Positions 40,779 through 48,142 of a stretch of DNA of 50,537 nt are shown piece after piece. The position numbers and the translations under genes are program-made. Origin of the DNA: JBQTIQ01 sp052387955 (GTDB lineage: Bacteria > Actinomycetota > Acidimicrobiia > Acidimicrobiales > JACDCH01); assembly GCA_052387955.1 (NCBI GenBank), contig JBQTIQ010000043.1, positions 1 to 50,537 of the forward strand. Reading direction: 5' to 3'. Each line of letters opens with the position of its first letter. Position 1 is the stretch's first letter. Under the pieces are notes generated by a model. That model saw only the letters and a list, made by a program, of their open reading frames with translations. It was not told the DNA's origin and did no database searches.

Positions 40779-41195
40779 CTACCGCTTGGAGTACTGAGGC
40801 GCCTTGCGCGCCTTCTTGAGGCCGTACTTCTTCGACTCCTTCTCGCGGGCGTCGCGGGTGAGGAATCCGGACCTCTTCAAGGTGGGCCGCTGGTCGGGGT
40901 CGAGTTCGACCAGGGCCCGGGCGATGCCCAGGCGCACCGCGCCGGCCTGGCCCGACGGGCCGCCCCCGTGGATCGTGCAGAAGATGTCGTAGGCCTCGGT
41001 CGTCTCGGTCACCCGTAGCGGTTCGGTGAGCAGCTGGCGCTGCACCGCGCTGGGGAAGTAGTCGACGACGTCGCGACCATTGACGGTGATGGTGCCGGTG
41101 CCGGGACGGAGCCAGACCCGAGCTACGGCGGCCTTGCGACGGCCGGTGGTGAGCACGAGAGGGGCGTTGGCGACGGTGGCGGGCGGCTTCGGCAC
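40779..41195 (-). CDS. rpsI: 30S ribosomal protein S9
   Basis: S9 is a small-subunit protein whose C-terminal tail reaches the P-site tRNA. The 138-residue product has TGRRKAAVARV, GGGPSGQAGAVRLGIARAL and the basic C-terminus KKARKAPQYSKR. The start is GTG behind AGGAGA, 11 bases after rplM, in the usual rplM-rpsI pair. Confidence 0.97.
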   Translation of the reverse strand: MPKPPATVANAPLVLTTGRRKAAVARVWLRPGTGTITVNGRDVVDYFPSAVQRQLLTEPLRVTETTEAYDIFCTIHGGGPSGQAGAVRLGIARALVELDPDQRPTLKRSGFLTRDAREKESKKYGLKKARKAPQYSKR

Positions 41196-41206
41196 GGCGT
41201 TGTCTC

Positions 41207-41656
41207 CTAGCGCCGGCGACGGGCGTGGTCGACGGTGAGGGTCTGGGGCTGCTGGGCAGCGTGGGGATGGTGAGGACCGCCGTAGACCTTGAGCTTCTTG
41301 ATCATCTGGCGGCCGAGGCGATTCTTGGGCAGCATCCCTCGCACGGAACGCCGGACGGCTTCCTGGGGGCGGACCGCGAGCAGATGGGCGTAGGTCTGCG
41401 ACTTGAGGCCGCCGGGATAGCCGGAGTGGCGGTAGATCGTCTTGCGCTCGGCCTTGTCGGCGGTGAGCACCACCTTGTCGGCGTTGACGATGATCACGTG
41501 GTCGCCGGTGTCCATGTGAGGGGCGAAGGTCGGCTTGTGCTTGCCCCTCAGCAGCCGGGCCACTTCGGTGGCCATCCGGCCGAGCACGAGGCCGTCGGCG
41601 TCGACGACGAACCAGGCCCGTTCGATCTCGCTGGCTTTGGGGGTGTAGGTGGGCAC
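41207..41656 (-). CDS. rplM: 50S ribosomal protein L13
   Basis: The large-subunit protein of 149 residues has WFVVDADGLVLGRMATEVA, GDHVIIVNADKV and the RGMLPKNRLGRQM motif. The start is GTG at 41656. A TTTGCG/TAACCT promoter about 70 bases upstream would give rplM-rpsI a leader of its own. Confidence 0.97.
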   Translation of the reverse strand: MPTYTPKASEIERAWFVVDADGLVLGRMATEVARLLRGKHKPTFAPHMDTGDHVIIVNADKVVLTADKAERKTIYRHSGYPGGLKSQTYAHLLAVRPQEAVRRSVRGMLPKNRLGRQMIKKLKVYGGPHHPHAAQQPQTLTVDHARRRR

Positions 41657-41725
41657 GCGTCGGACCTCGTTGGTTCTCCGTGGTGGTCCTCGGCCGCGCG
41701 CTCCCGCGCCGCGAGGCGACCGGTC

Positions 41726-41755
41726 AGGTTACGGTCCGCCCTCCCTGAGCGCAAA
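41726..41755 (-). promoter_or_regulatory. Predicted rplM-rpsI promoter
   Basis: On the minus strand, TTTGCG (41750-41755), an 18-base spacer and TAACCT (41726-41731). This gives a 5' leader of about 60 bases, unlike most genes here. Confidence 0.5.
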
Positions 41756-41773
41756 CGCACGTCGAGGGCCCGG

Positions 41774-42244
41774 TCACGGGGCGCGCATCGGTTCGCTCGC
41801 ATCCGCGGTGAGGCGTTCGATCAGGGGGATCACGGTCTCGATGGCGGTGAGCTCTTCGGCCGAGAGCGAACCGAGACGGCGCGCCAGCCAGGCGTTCTTG
41901 GCGCTCCGGATGGTGTCGAGGCGCCGCCGCCCGTCGCCGGTGATGGCGATGAGGCAGACCCGCCGGTCCGCTTCGTCGGGCGAACGGGTCACCAGCCCCA
42001 GCTCCTCGAGGCTCTTGGCGACCTTGGTCACCATCGGCGACGTGACGCTCTCGAGCCGGGCCAGCTCGCCGACCGCCTGCGCTCCGTTGCGTTCGAGGGT
42101 GGCCAGGGCGGCCACCTGGGGGGCGGACAGGTCGACGTTGTGCCGGCGGAGCTGGCGGACGAGAGGGATCAACGCCCCTCGCAGCTCGACGGCAAGCGCC
42201 GCGAGCGTCTCCTCGTGTCGCGCGGTTCCAGTCTGGGCCGGCAT
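41774..42244 (-). CDS. MarR-family transcriptional regulator
   Basis: The 156-residue winged-helix protein has SAPQVAALATLERNG, the recognition helix ESVTSPMVTKVAKSLEELGLV and the wing SPDEADRRVCLIAITGDGR. It is inserted between truA and rplM, a place where other actinobacteria usually have no regulator. Its target is unknown. The ATG at 42244 has GAAGGA just upstream, and TAACCT (42254-42259) could be its own -10 box. Confidence 0.92.
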   Translation of the reverse strand: MPAQTGTARHEETLAALAVELRGALIPLVRQLRRHNVDLSAPQVAALATLERNGAQAVGELARLESVTSPMVTKVAKSLEELGLVTRSPDEADRRVCLIAITGDGRRRLDTIRSAKNAWLARRLGSLSAEELTAIETVIPLIERLTADASEPMRAP

Positions 42245-42271
42245 TCCTTCACCAGGTTACGGGCCGATACT

Positions 42272-43096
42272 TCAGTACGTGACTTCCCAGAGGCAGAGCC
42301 CGTGGGGAGGCGCCACCGGCCCGGCGCCGGCACGGTCGCCGGCCCGCAGAACGCCGGCCAGCTCGCCGGCCCGGCGCCGTCCCCGCCCTACCTCGACCAG
42401 GGTCCCCACCAGCGACCGCACCATCTGGTGACAGAAGGCGTTGGCCTCGATCCAGAACTCGAGCACGTTCGGCCCGTCGTGGCTCCGGTCGGCTTCCTGC
42501 CAGCGGGCTTGGACCACCCGCCTCGTCAACGACGGGGAGGGCCGGCCCTCGGGCACCTTCGGTCGGCGGCAGAAGGCGGCGAAGTCGTGCTCGCCGACCA
42601 GGGGGTCGCACGCCAGCCGCAGGGCCACGAGGTCGAGGGGCTGGGCCACCCACCACGTGGTGCAGGCCAGGAACGGGTCGGGGACGGCGGTGTTGAGCAC
42701 CTGGTAGCGGTAGCGCCGGCTGCGGGCCGAGAACCGGGCGTCGAAGCCGGGCTCGGGCGCGGGCACGACGGCGCGGACCACCATCGACGGCGCCAGTAGC
42801 CGGTTCAGTGAGCGGCGCAAACGGTCGGCGTCGAAGCGCTCGGCGGCGGCGTCGAAGCTGACCACCTGGCCCCAGGCGTGCACGCCGGCGTCGGTCCGCC
42901 CGGCGCAGGTGAGCTCGACCCGGTGGCCGAGGACCCGTTCGAGGGCGTCGACGAGACGACCGCCGACCGTTCGCCGGCCGGGCTGGGGCGCGAAGCCGGA
43001 GTACCCCGACCCGTCGTAGGCGACCACGGCCTTGACCCGCACCACGGGCCCCTCGGGCGCCGGCCGGCTGCCGGCGTCGGGACCGAACAGCGTCAC
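42272..43096 (-). CDS. truA: tRNA pseudouridine(38-40) synthase TruA
   Basis: TruA isomerises uridines 38-40 in the tRNA anticodon stem. The 274-residue product has VAYDGSGYSGFAPQP, the catalytic Asp in CAGRTDAGVHAWGQV and the NAFCHQMVRSLVGTLVEVGRG motif. The start is GTG at 43096, though VVRVKAVVAYDG nearer the core offers another GTG. It lies 30 bases downstream of rplQ. Confidence 0.94.
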   Translation of the reverse strand: MTLFGPDAGSRPAPEGPVVRVKAVVAYDGSGYSGFAPQPGRRTVGGRLVDALERVLGHRVELTCAGRTDAGVHAWGQVVSFDAAAERFDADRLRRSLNRLLAPSMVVRAVVPAPEPGFDARFSARSRRYRYQVLNTAVPDPFLACTTWWVAQPLDLVALRLACDPLVGEHDFAAFCRRPKVPEGRPSPSLTRRVVQARWQEADRSHDGPNVLEFWIEANAFCHQMVRSLVGTLVEVGRGRRRAGELAGVLRAGDRAGAGPVAPPHGLCLWEVTY

Positions 43097-43126
43097 CGGC
43101 CGCCGGTCGCCCGTCCGGGTCGGTCC

Positions 43127-43498
43127 TTAGACCAGCTCGATACGGGCCCTGGGGGCGTTGTCGCCGTGGCGGGGGCCCAGCTTCAGGATGCGGGTGTAGC
43201 CGCCGTTGCGAGTGGCGTAGCGGGGGCCGATCTCGTCGAAGAGCTTGGCCGTCATCTCCCGGTCGCCAAGGTAGGACTGCACCAAGCGGAGCTGGTGCAG
43301 CCGCACGTCGGGATCGGCGTCGGCCTTCTTGGCCTTGGTGATGACCTTCTCGGCGATCGGCCGCAGCGCCTTGGCCTTGGCCTCGGTGGTCACCAGGGAC
43401 TCGGCCGCTACCAGCGACGCCACCAGGTTGGCCATCATCAGCCGCTGGTGGGCGGCGTCGCCCCCGAACCGTCGTGACTTGCGGGGTCGTGCCGGCAT
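43127..43498 (-). CDS. rplQ: 50S ribosomal protein L17
   Basis: The 123-residue large-subunit protein starts MPARPRKSRRFGGDAAHQRLMMANLVASL and has TTEAKAKALRPIAEKVITKAK and the closing GGYTRILKLGPRHGDNAPRARIELV region. It is separated from rpoA by 98 bases that hold a family 2 repeat. Confidence 0.96.
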   Translation of the reverse strand: MPARPRKSRRFGGDAAHQRLMMANLVASLVAAESLVTTEAKAKALRPIAEKVITKAKKADADPDVRLHQLRLVQSYLGDREMTAKLFDEIGPRYATRNGGYTRILKLGPRHGDNAPRARIELV

Positions 43499-43513
43499 GT
43501 GGTCAATCCCTCC

Positions 43514-43599
43514 GTGGGGCTGCGCCCCACACCCATCGCCGCCGGGCGAGCTGGCGCTCGCCCCGTCGGCCTGAAGTGTTCGCTGGCGCTCGCACTTCA
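43514..43599 (-). repeat. Dispersed stem-loop repeat family 2, copy B (rpoA-rplQ gap)
   Basis: Three hairpins lie in a row: TGGGGC/GCCCCA with a 3-base loop (43515-43529), GGGCGAGC/GCTCGCCC with a 4-base loop (43544-43563) and TGAAGTG/CACTTCA (43572-43599, including the rpoA stop). On the RNA they fill the gap between rpoA and rplQ and could attenuate, terminate or protect the transcript. Confidence 0.75.
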
Positions 43600-44535
43600 G
43601 TCCTTGATCCGCAGTTGGAGGCCGCGCTCGTCGAGCTTGGCCGTGACCTCGTCGAGTGATTTCTGGCCGAAGTTGGTGATCGCCAGCAGGTCGTCCTCGG
43701 TCTTCACCAGCAGCTCGCCGATGGTGTTGACCTGGGCCCGCTTGAGGCAGTTGCGGGGCCGTTCGGAGAGGTCGAGGTCTTCGATGGGCAGGTCGAGGTC
43801 GGGCGACCCGGCCGACACCATCGACACCTCGCCCAGCTCGAGGCCCTGGGGCTCGTCGCTCATCTCCTCGACCAGCTGCACCAGCGAGCGCAAGGTGGCA
43901 CCGGCCGAGGCCAGGGCTTCACGGGGCGCGATCGACCCGTCGGTCTCGATGTCGAGGACCAGCCGGTCGTAGTTGGTGTCCTGTTCGACCCGGGTCGGCT
44001 CCACCTCGAACGCCACCCGCCGTACCGGCGAGAAGATCGAGTCGAGGGGGATCACTCCGATCGTGGCGGTCGCCTTGTTGCGGTCGGCCGAGACGTAGCC
44101 CCGGCCCCGGGCCACCGTGAGGTCGATGGCCAAGCGGCCGCTGGCGTTCAGGGTGGCGACGTGGAGCCCGGGATTGAGGATCTCGACGTCGCCGTGGGGC
44201 TGGATGTCGGCCGCGGTCAAGTCGGCCGGGCCCCGGGCGTCGAGCCGCAACGTCACCGGGTCGTCGCTGTGGACCTGGAGCACCAGGTCCTTGAGGTTCA
44301 GGATGATGTCGGTGGCGTCCTCGGTGACGCCCTTGATGGTGGCGAATTCGTGAAGGGCCTCGTCGAAGCGCACCTGGGTGACGGCTGCGCCGGGGATGGA
44401 CGAGAGCAGGGTGCGGCGCAGGGAGTTGCCGAGCGTATGGCCGAACCCGGGCTCGAGCGGACCGATGGCAAACCGCTGGCGGTTTCCCACCTGCTCGTCG
44501 ATGGCTTCGACGGTCGGCCTCTGGATGACCAGCAT
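43597..44535 (-). CDS. rpoA: RNA polymerase alpha subunit
   Basis: The 312-residue alpha subunit has an N-terminal assembly domain (EPLEPGFGHTLGNSLRRTLLSS-type motif, residues about 28-48) and a C-terminal domain for promoter and activator contacts (LDLSERPRNCLKRAQVNTIGELL region). It has the usual place after rpsD. The ATG at 44535 is 50 bases from rpsD. Confidence 0.97.
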   Translation of the reverse strand: MLVIQRPTVEAIDEQVGNRQRFAIGPLEPGFGHTLGNSLRRTLLSSIPGAAVTQVRFDEALHEFATIKGVTEDATDIILNLKDLVLQVHSDDPVTLRLDARGPADLTAADIQPHGDVEILNPGLHVATLNASGRLAIDLTVARGRGYVSADRNKATATIGVIPLDSIFSPVRRVAFEVEPTRVEQDTNYDRLVLDIETDGSIAPREALASAGATLRSLVQLVEEMSDEPQGLELGEVSMVSAGSPDLDLPIEDLDLSERPRNCLKRAQVNTIGELLVKTEDDLLAITNFGQKSLDEVTAKLDERGLQLRIKD

Positions 44536-44585
44536 GGCGATGGCTACCTCGAATGAAATGGGGGGGGCGGAGAGGGAGACGACGA

Positions 44586-45212
44586 CTACTTGGAGTAGAG
44601 CTCGACGATCAGCTGCTCGCGTACGGGCACGTCGATCTGAGCCCGTATTGGCAGGTCCCGCACCGTGGCCTGAAAGCCGGAATCGCCCGTCTCCAGCCAG
44701 GCCGGGGTCTGACGGTCGAGGGTATCGAGGTTGTGGCGGACCACGATCATGGCCCGGGCCTTGTCGCGCAGCGTGATGACGTCACCCTTGCGGAGGGTGT
44801 AGCTCGGGATCGTCACCCGGCGGCCGTTGACGGCCACGTGGCCGTGACGGACGAACTGCCGGGCCTGGGCCCGGCTGGCGCCCCAACCGGCCCGGAACGA
44901 CACGTTGTCGAGCCGGAGCTCGAGCATCTGGAGCAGGGTTTCGCCGGTGACGCCCTGACGGCGGCTGGCCTCGGCATAGACGCGGGAGAACTGCTTCTCC
45001 ATCAGGCCGTAGATGCGGCGCGCCTTCTGCTTCTCGCGCAGCTGGAGCAGGTACTCCGAGCCCTGGCGTTGACGGGCCCGGCCGGCCTCACCGGGGGGAT
45101 AGGGCCGACGCTCGATCGGGCACTTCATCGTGTCGCACTTGGCGCCCTTGAGATAGAGCTTCATCCGCTCTCGTCGGCAGAGCCGGCACACGGGACCTGT
45201 ATAGCGAGCCAT
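44586..45212 (-). CDS. rpsD: 30S ribosomal protein S4, zinc-binding (C+) form
   Basis: S4 is a primary 16S rRNA binder. The 208-residue product has a four-cysteine zinc site at the N-terminus (CRLC ... KCDTMKC), so it is the C+ form. The S4 RNA-binding domain follows (RLDNVSFRAGWGASRAQARQFVRHGHV region). Many actinobacteria use a C- form, or carry both types and switch under zinc limitation. No second copy is in the window. Confidence 0.96.
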   Translation of the reverse strand: MARYTGPVCRLCRRERMKLYLKGAKCDTMKCPIERRPYPPGEAGRARQRQGSEYLLQLREKQKARRIYGLMEKQFSRVYAEASRRQGVTGETLLQMLELRLDNVSFRAGWGASRAQARQFVRHGHVAVNGRRVTIPSYTLRKGDVITLRDKARAMIVVRHNLDTLDRQTPAWLETGDSGFQATVRDLPIRAQIDVPVREQLIVELYSK

Positions 45213-45215
45213 CGC

Positions 45216-45614
45216 TCAGACCCTCCGCCGCTTGGGAGGGCGGCAACCGTTGTGGGGCACCGGGGTCACGTCCTTGATGCCGGTGACCTCGATGCCGGTG
45301 CTCTGCAGCGAGCGGATGGCGGTCTCGCGGCCCGAACCGGGGCCCTTGACCACCACGTCGACCTTGCGCACGCCGTGCTCCATGGCCCGCCGGGCGCACT
45401 GCTCGGCCGCCATCTGGGCGGCGAAGGGGGTCGACTTGCGCGAGCCCTTGAACCCGACGTTGCCGGCCGACGCCCACGCCAGCACGTTCCCGTCCTGGTC
45501 GGTGATCGACACGATCGTGTTGTTGAAGGAACTCTTGATGTGAGCGACGCCATAGGCGACGTTCTTGCGTTCTTTCTTGCGGGGGCGCCGCCCGCCCGGC
45601 TTCGGCTTGGCCAC
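45216..45614 (-). CDS. rpsK: 30S ribosomal protein S11
   Basis: The 132-residue platform protein of the small subunit has AHIKSSFNNTIVSITDQDGN, SAGNVGFKGSRKSTPFAAQ and the C-terminal DVTPVPHNGCRPPKRRRV. The start is GTG. It is packed 3 bases before rpsD and follows rpsM by 17 bases. Confidence 0.97.
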   Translation of the reverse strand: MAKPKPGGRRPRKKERKNVAYGVAHIKSSFNNTIVSITDQDGNVLAWASAGNVGFKGSRKSTPFAAQMAAEQCARRAMEHGVRKVDVVVKGPGSGRETAIRSLQSTGIEVTGIKDVTPVPHNGCRPPKRRRV

Positions 45615-45631
45615 TGCTTAGAGCTCCCTCG

Positions 45632-46009
45632 TCACTTGCGCGCCTTCTTCTTGCCGGCGACCGTCTTCTTCGGGCCCTTGCGTGTGCGCGCGTTCGTCTG
45701 GGTGCGCTGACCCCGGACCGGGAGGCCCTTACGGTGACGTATCCCGGCGTAGCAGCCGATCTCCATCTTCCGTTTGACGTCCTGCTGGACGTCACGACGA
45801 AGGTCACCTTCGACCTTCAGGTTGGCGTCGACGTAGCCCCGGACCCGGTTGACTTCTTCGTCGGTCAAGTCGCGCACCCGGGTGTCGGGATTGAGGTCGA
45901 GTTCGGCGATCAGCTTCTGGGCCGTGGCCCGGCCGATGCCGAAGATGTAGGTCAGGGAGATCTCCAACCGCTTCTCGCGGGGGATGTCGACGCCGGCGAT
46001 GCGGGCCAT
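45632..46009 (-). CDS. rpsM: 30S ribosomal protein S13
   Basis: The 125-residue head protein of the small subunit begins MARIAGVDIPREKRLEISLTYI and has GIGRATAQKL, the GIRHRKGLPVRGQRT motif and a very basic tail (KKTVAGKKKARK). The ATG at 46009 is the family start, with AAGGCGG upstream. Open frame to 46111 overlaps rpmJ. Confidence 0.97.
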   Translation of the reverse strand: MARIAGVDIPREKRLEISLTYIFGIGRATAQKLIAELDLNPDTRVRDLTDEEVNRVRGYVDANLKVEGDLRRDVQQDVKRKMEIGCYAGIRHRKGLPVRGQRTQTNARTRKGPKKTVAGKKKARK

Positions 46010-46026
46010 GTGTGTGCCGCCTTCCC

Positions 46027-46140
46027 TCAGCCCTGGCGCTGCTTGTGGCGAGCGTTCTGGCATATGACCATCACCCGGCCGTGGCGCCGGATGACCTTGC
46101 ACTTGTCGCACATCTTCTTGACGCTGGGCTTGACCTTCAT
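46027..46140 (-). CDS. rpmJ: 50S ribosomal protein L36
   Basis: The 37-residue zinc-ribbon protein MKVKPSVKKMCDKCKV... has the three Cys and one His (C-x2-C, C, H) of the zinc-binding L36 form. It lies 17 bases upstream of rpsM, the usual place. The repeat-containing gap to infA is 103 bases. Confidence 0.96.
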   Translation of the reverse strand: MKVKPSVKKMCDKCKVIRRHGRVMVICQNARHKQRQG

Positions 46141-46153
46141 CGCTGCACCTTTC

Positions 46154-46213
46154 GTGGGGCTGCGCCCCGCACCCATCGCCGCAAGGCGAGCCGGCGCTCG
46201 CCCGGTCGGCCCG
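46154..46213 (-). repeat. Dispersed stem-loop repeat family 2, copy C (infA-rpmJ gap)
   Basis: GGGGC/GCCCC with a 3-base loop (46156-46168), then ACCCATCGCCGC, then GGCGAGC/GCTCGCC with a 4-base loop (46185-46202) and CGGTCGGCC. It closely matches copy B. A further CGCTCCGCTCGCG stretch follows toward infA. Confidence 0.75.
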
Positions 46214-46243
46214 AGGCCACTCGCTCCGCTCGCGTTCCGCTCG

Positions 46244-46468
46244 TCATTTGTACCGGTATGTGATCCGGCCCCGGGCCAGGTCATAGGGGGTCAGCTCCAC
46301 CTGGACGCGATCGCCGGGCAGGATCCGGATGTAGTGCATCCGCATCTTCCCTGAGATGTGAGCCAGTACCTTGTGGCCGTTCTCGAGCTCCACGCGGAAC
46401 ATGGCGTTCGGGAGGGGCTCGACAACGGTCCCCTCCATCACGATGGCGTCTTCCTTGGGCTTGGGCAG
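46244..46468 (-). CDS. infA: Translation initiation factor IF-1
   Basis: The 74-residue OB-fold factor matches IF-1 nearly throughout: EGTVVEPLPNAMFRVEL, NGHKVLAHISGKMRMHYIRI, PGDRVQVELTPYDLARGRI and TYRYK. The start is odd. The family alignment needs PKPKEDAIVMEG at the N-terminus, but no ATG, GTG or TTG precedes it in frame. I propose CTG at 46468, with GGAG 7 bases upstream. The alternative is GTG at 46441 (with AAGGAAG upstream), which would drop about nine residues. A TAGCCT hexamer at 46485-46490 may be the -10 box. It is the first visible gene of the infA-rpmJ-rpsM-rpsK-rpsD-rpoA-rplQ series. Confidence 0.9.
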   Translation of the reverse strand: MPKPKEDAIVMEGTVVEPLPNAMFRVELENGHKVLAHISGKMRMHYIRILPGDRVQVELTPYDLARGRITYRYK

Positions 46469-46639
46469 GACAGGTCTCCGGGGCAGGCTAGGGTCGCGGG
46501 GCGGCCGCGCGGGTACGAGACCTGGCGCAGGGCCGAACGGAGAGGCTATCGCGCCAGCCCAGGGCGGCCAACTCCGGTACCAGGGGATCCGGGACGGCCC
46601 ACGCCATGCGGTGGCGCCGGCACCGAGAAAGGTTCGGCC
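46469..46639. other. Divergent infA / cell-wall-binding protein intergenic region
   Basis: The 171 bases contain the putative infA -10 box (46485-46490), a 7-bp inverted repeat CTGGCGC/GCGCCAG (46522-46528 with 46551-46557) around a 22-base loop, and an AGAAAGG ribosome site before 46640. It looks structured but matches no riboswitch I can name. Confidence 0.5.
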
Positions 46640-48046
46640 ATGAGACTCCACTCCTTGTCGGGATCGTACCGGCGGCTCGCCGGGGCCGGCGCCAGCCTGG
46701 TGGTACTCGTCTCCATGACGGCGCTGACGGCCCCGCCGGCCTCCGCCGCCACCAACATCGTCGACGCCGACGACGTCACCTCGCCCATCGATGTCAAGCA
46801 GGTGGCGACGGCCAGCGACGCCGTGAACGTCGGCATCACCATCACGGCCTACGAGGGCTTCACTTCCCGCGACGGCGTGCTGACGGTGGCCTTCGACACC
46901 GACAGCGACGGCAACGTCGACGGGTCGGTGTTCGTCGAGGACTTCGACGTCGACGGCTCCTTCACGGCCACGCTCAACGCCGGGCCCTCGGCGGTGGTCC
47001 CGGTGGCCCACGAGGGCGACACCGTCCACGGCGACGACACGATGACGATCGTCATCCCTCGCAACCTGATCGGCGGCGCCACCGTCACCGACGTCGAGGT
47101 GCTCGCCACCGCCGCCAGCCTGGCCAAGGACTTCGCCCCCAACATCCCTGTCCTGCGGGGGGCTGCCGCCACCCGGGTGGCGGGCGTCGATCGCATCGAG
47201 ACCGCCATCCGGTCATGCTTCGCCGGCGCCGACACCGCGGACGCCGTGGTGCTGGTCCGCTCGGACGACTACGCCGACGCCCTCGCCGGCGGACCGCTGG
47301 CGTCGGTCAACGACGGCTGCCTGCTGCTCACCCCGAGCGGCAGCCTCGACCCGCGGGTGCTGGCCGAGATCGACCGCGCCCTCCCTCCGGGCGGCACCGT
47401 GTACCTGCTCGGAGGAGAGTTGGCGCTCTCGGCGACCGTGGCCCAGGCCGTCACCTCGGCGGGCTACCAGGCCGTGCGCTACTCGGGCGCCAACCGCTTC
47501 GACACCGCTCTGGCAGTGGCGCAGCAGGGCCTCGCCAATCCCTCGGTGCTGTTCCTGGCCGATGGCCTCGGCTTCCCCGACGCCCTCGCCGCCGGCGCCG
47601 TCGCCTCGTTCCAGGGCGCCGCCGTGCTCCTCACCCAGGGTTCGACCCTGCCGGCATCTGTCTCCGCTTACCTGGCCACCCGCCAGGGTGCGGCCATGTA
47701 CCCCATCGGGGGGCCGGCGGCGATTGCCCTGCCCGGGGCGCCCAGCGTCATCGGGGTCGACCGCTTCGACACCGCCGCCAAGGTGGCCTCGGCCTTCTTC
47801 TCCCCGCCCTTCGAGGTGGGGGTGGCCAGCGGCCGTTCCTTCGCCGACGCCCTCGCGGCCGGCGCCAACGGGCTGGGCCCGGTGCTCCTGACCGAGCGGG
47901 ACTCGCTGCCGGCGGTCACCGCCACCTATCTCGATTCGGCCGCCGCCAGCGCGGTGACCGTCTACGGCGGCACCGCCGCGGTCAGCGACGCCGTCCTCGC
48001 CCAGGTCGGCGTTCTCGTGGGTGGCGGAGGCGTGTTCCTGCAGTAG
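46640..48046 (+). CDS. Secreted protein with cell-wall-binding repeats (CWB2)
   Basis: The 468-residue exported protein has a signal peptide of about 36 residues ending PPASA|ATN, a beta-rich N-terminal domain (about 40-175) with acidic segments (FDTDSDGNVDGSVFVEDFDVDG), then three cell-wall-binding repeat 2 modules (about 180-468). These modules carry the R-I/F-D-TA and DYADALAGGPLA / FPDALAAG / SFADALAAG signatures. CWB2 modules bind anionic wall polymers in other bacteria. The start is ATG with AGAAAGG upstream; the longer frame to 46358 overlaps infA antisense. A class E-like sortase follows in the same direction, but I see no clear LPXTG-like motif here. Confidence 0.88.
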   Translation: MRLHSLSGSYRRLAGAGASLVVLVSMTALTAPPASAATNIVDADDVTSPIDVKQVATASDAVNVGITITAYEGFTSRDGVLTVAFDTDSDGNVDGSVFVEDFDVDGSFTATLNAGPSAVVPVAHEGDTVHGDDTMTIVIPRNLIGGATVTDVEVLATAASLAKDFAPNIPVLRGAAATRVAGVDRIETAIRSCFAGADTADAVVLVRSDDYADALAGGPLASVNDGCLLLTPSGSLDPRVLAEIDRALPPGGTVYLLGGELALSATVAQAVTSAGYQAVRYSGANRFDTALAVAQQGLANPSVLFLADGLGFPDALAAGAVASFQGAAVLLTQGSTLPASVSAYLATRQGAAMYPIGGPAAIALPGAPSVIGVDRFDTAAKVASAFFSPPFEVGVASGRSFADALAAGANGLGPVLLTERDSLPAVTATYLDSAAASAVTVYGGTAAVSDAVLAQVGVLVGGGGVFLQ

Positions 48047-48128
48047 CCGCCTTGCTTCGGGTCGGTCACGCGGGCCCTGGAACGAGCGCGTGAAAAGGGC
48101 TTGGCCGGAAAGGTCAGGCCGCGCTCGC

Positions 48129-48134
48129 TACGGT
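48129..48134 (+). promoter_or_regulatory. Putative -10 box of the sortase gene
   Basis: TACGGT is followed by 8 bases and GTG at 48143. It supports the shorter sortase start over the TTG at 48101. Confidence 0.4.
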
Positions 48135-48142
48135 CAGCCCCG

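Noticed and set aside
46469..46639. Possible ydaO-type (c-di-AMP) riboswitch before the wall-binding protein.
   Set aside because: The expected conserved segments, such as GGGGTGAA and the pseudoknot sequences, are missing; only a simple inverted repeat is seen.
48101..48142. TTG at 48101 as the sortase start.
   Set aside because: AAAAGGG lies only one or two bases before it, too close for initiation. GTG at 48143 with a TACGGT box is more plausible, though not proven.
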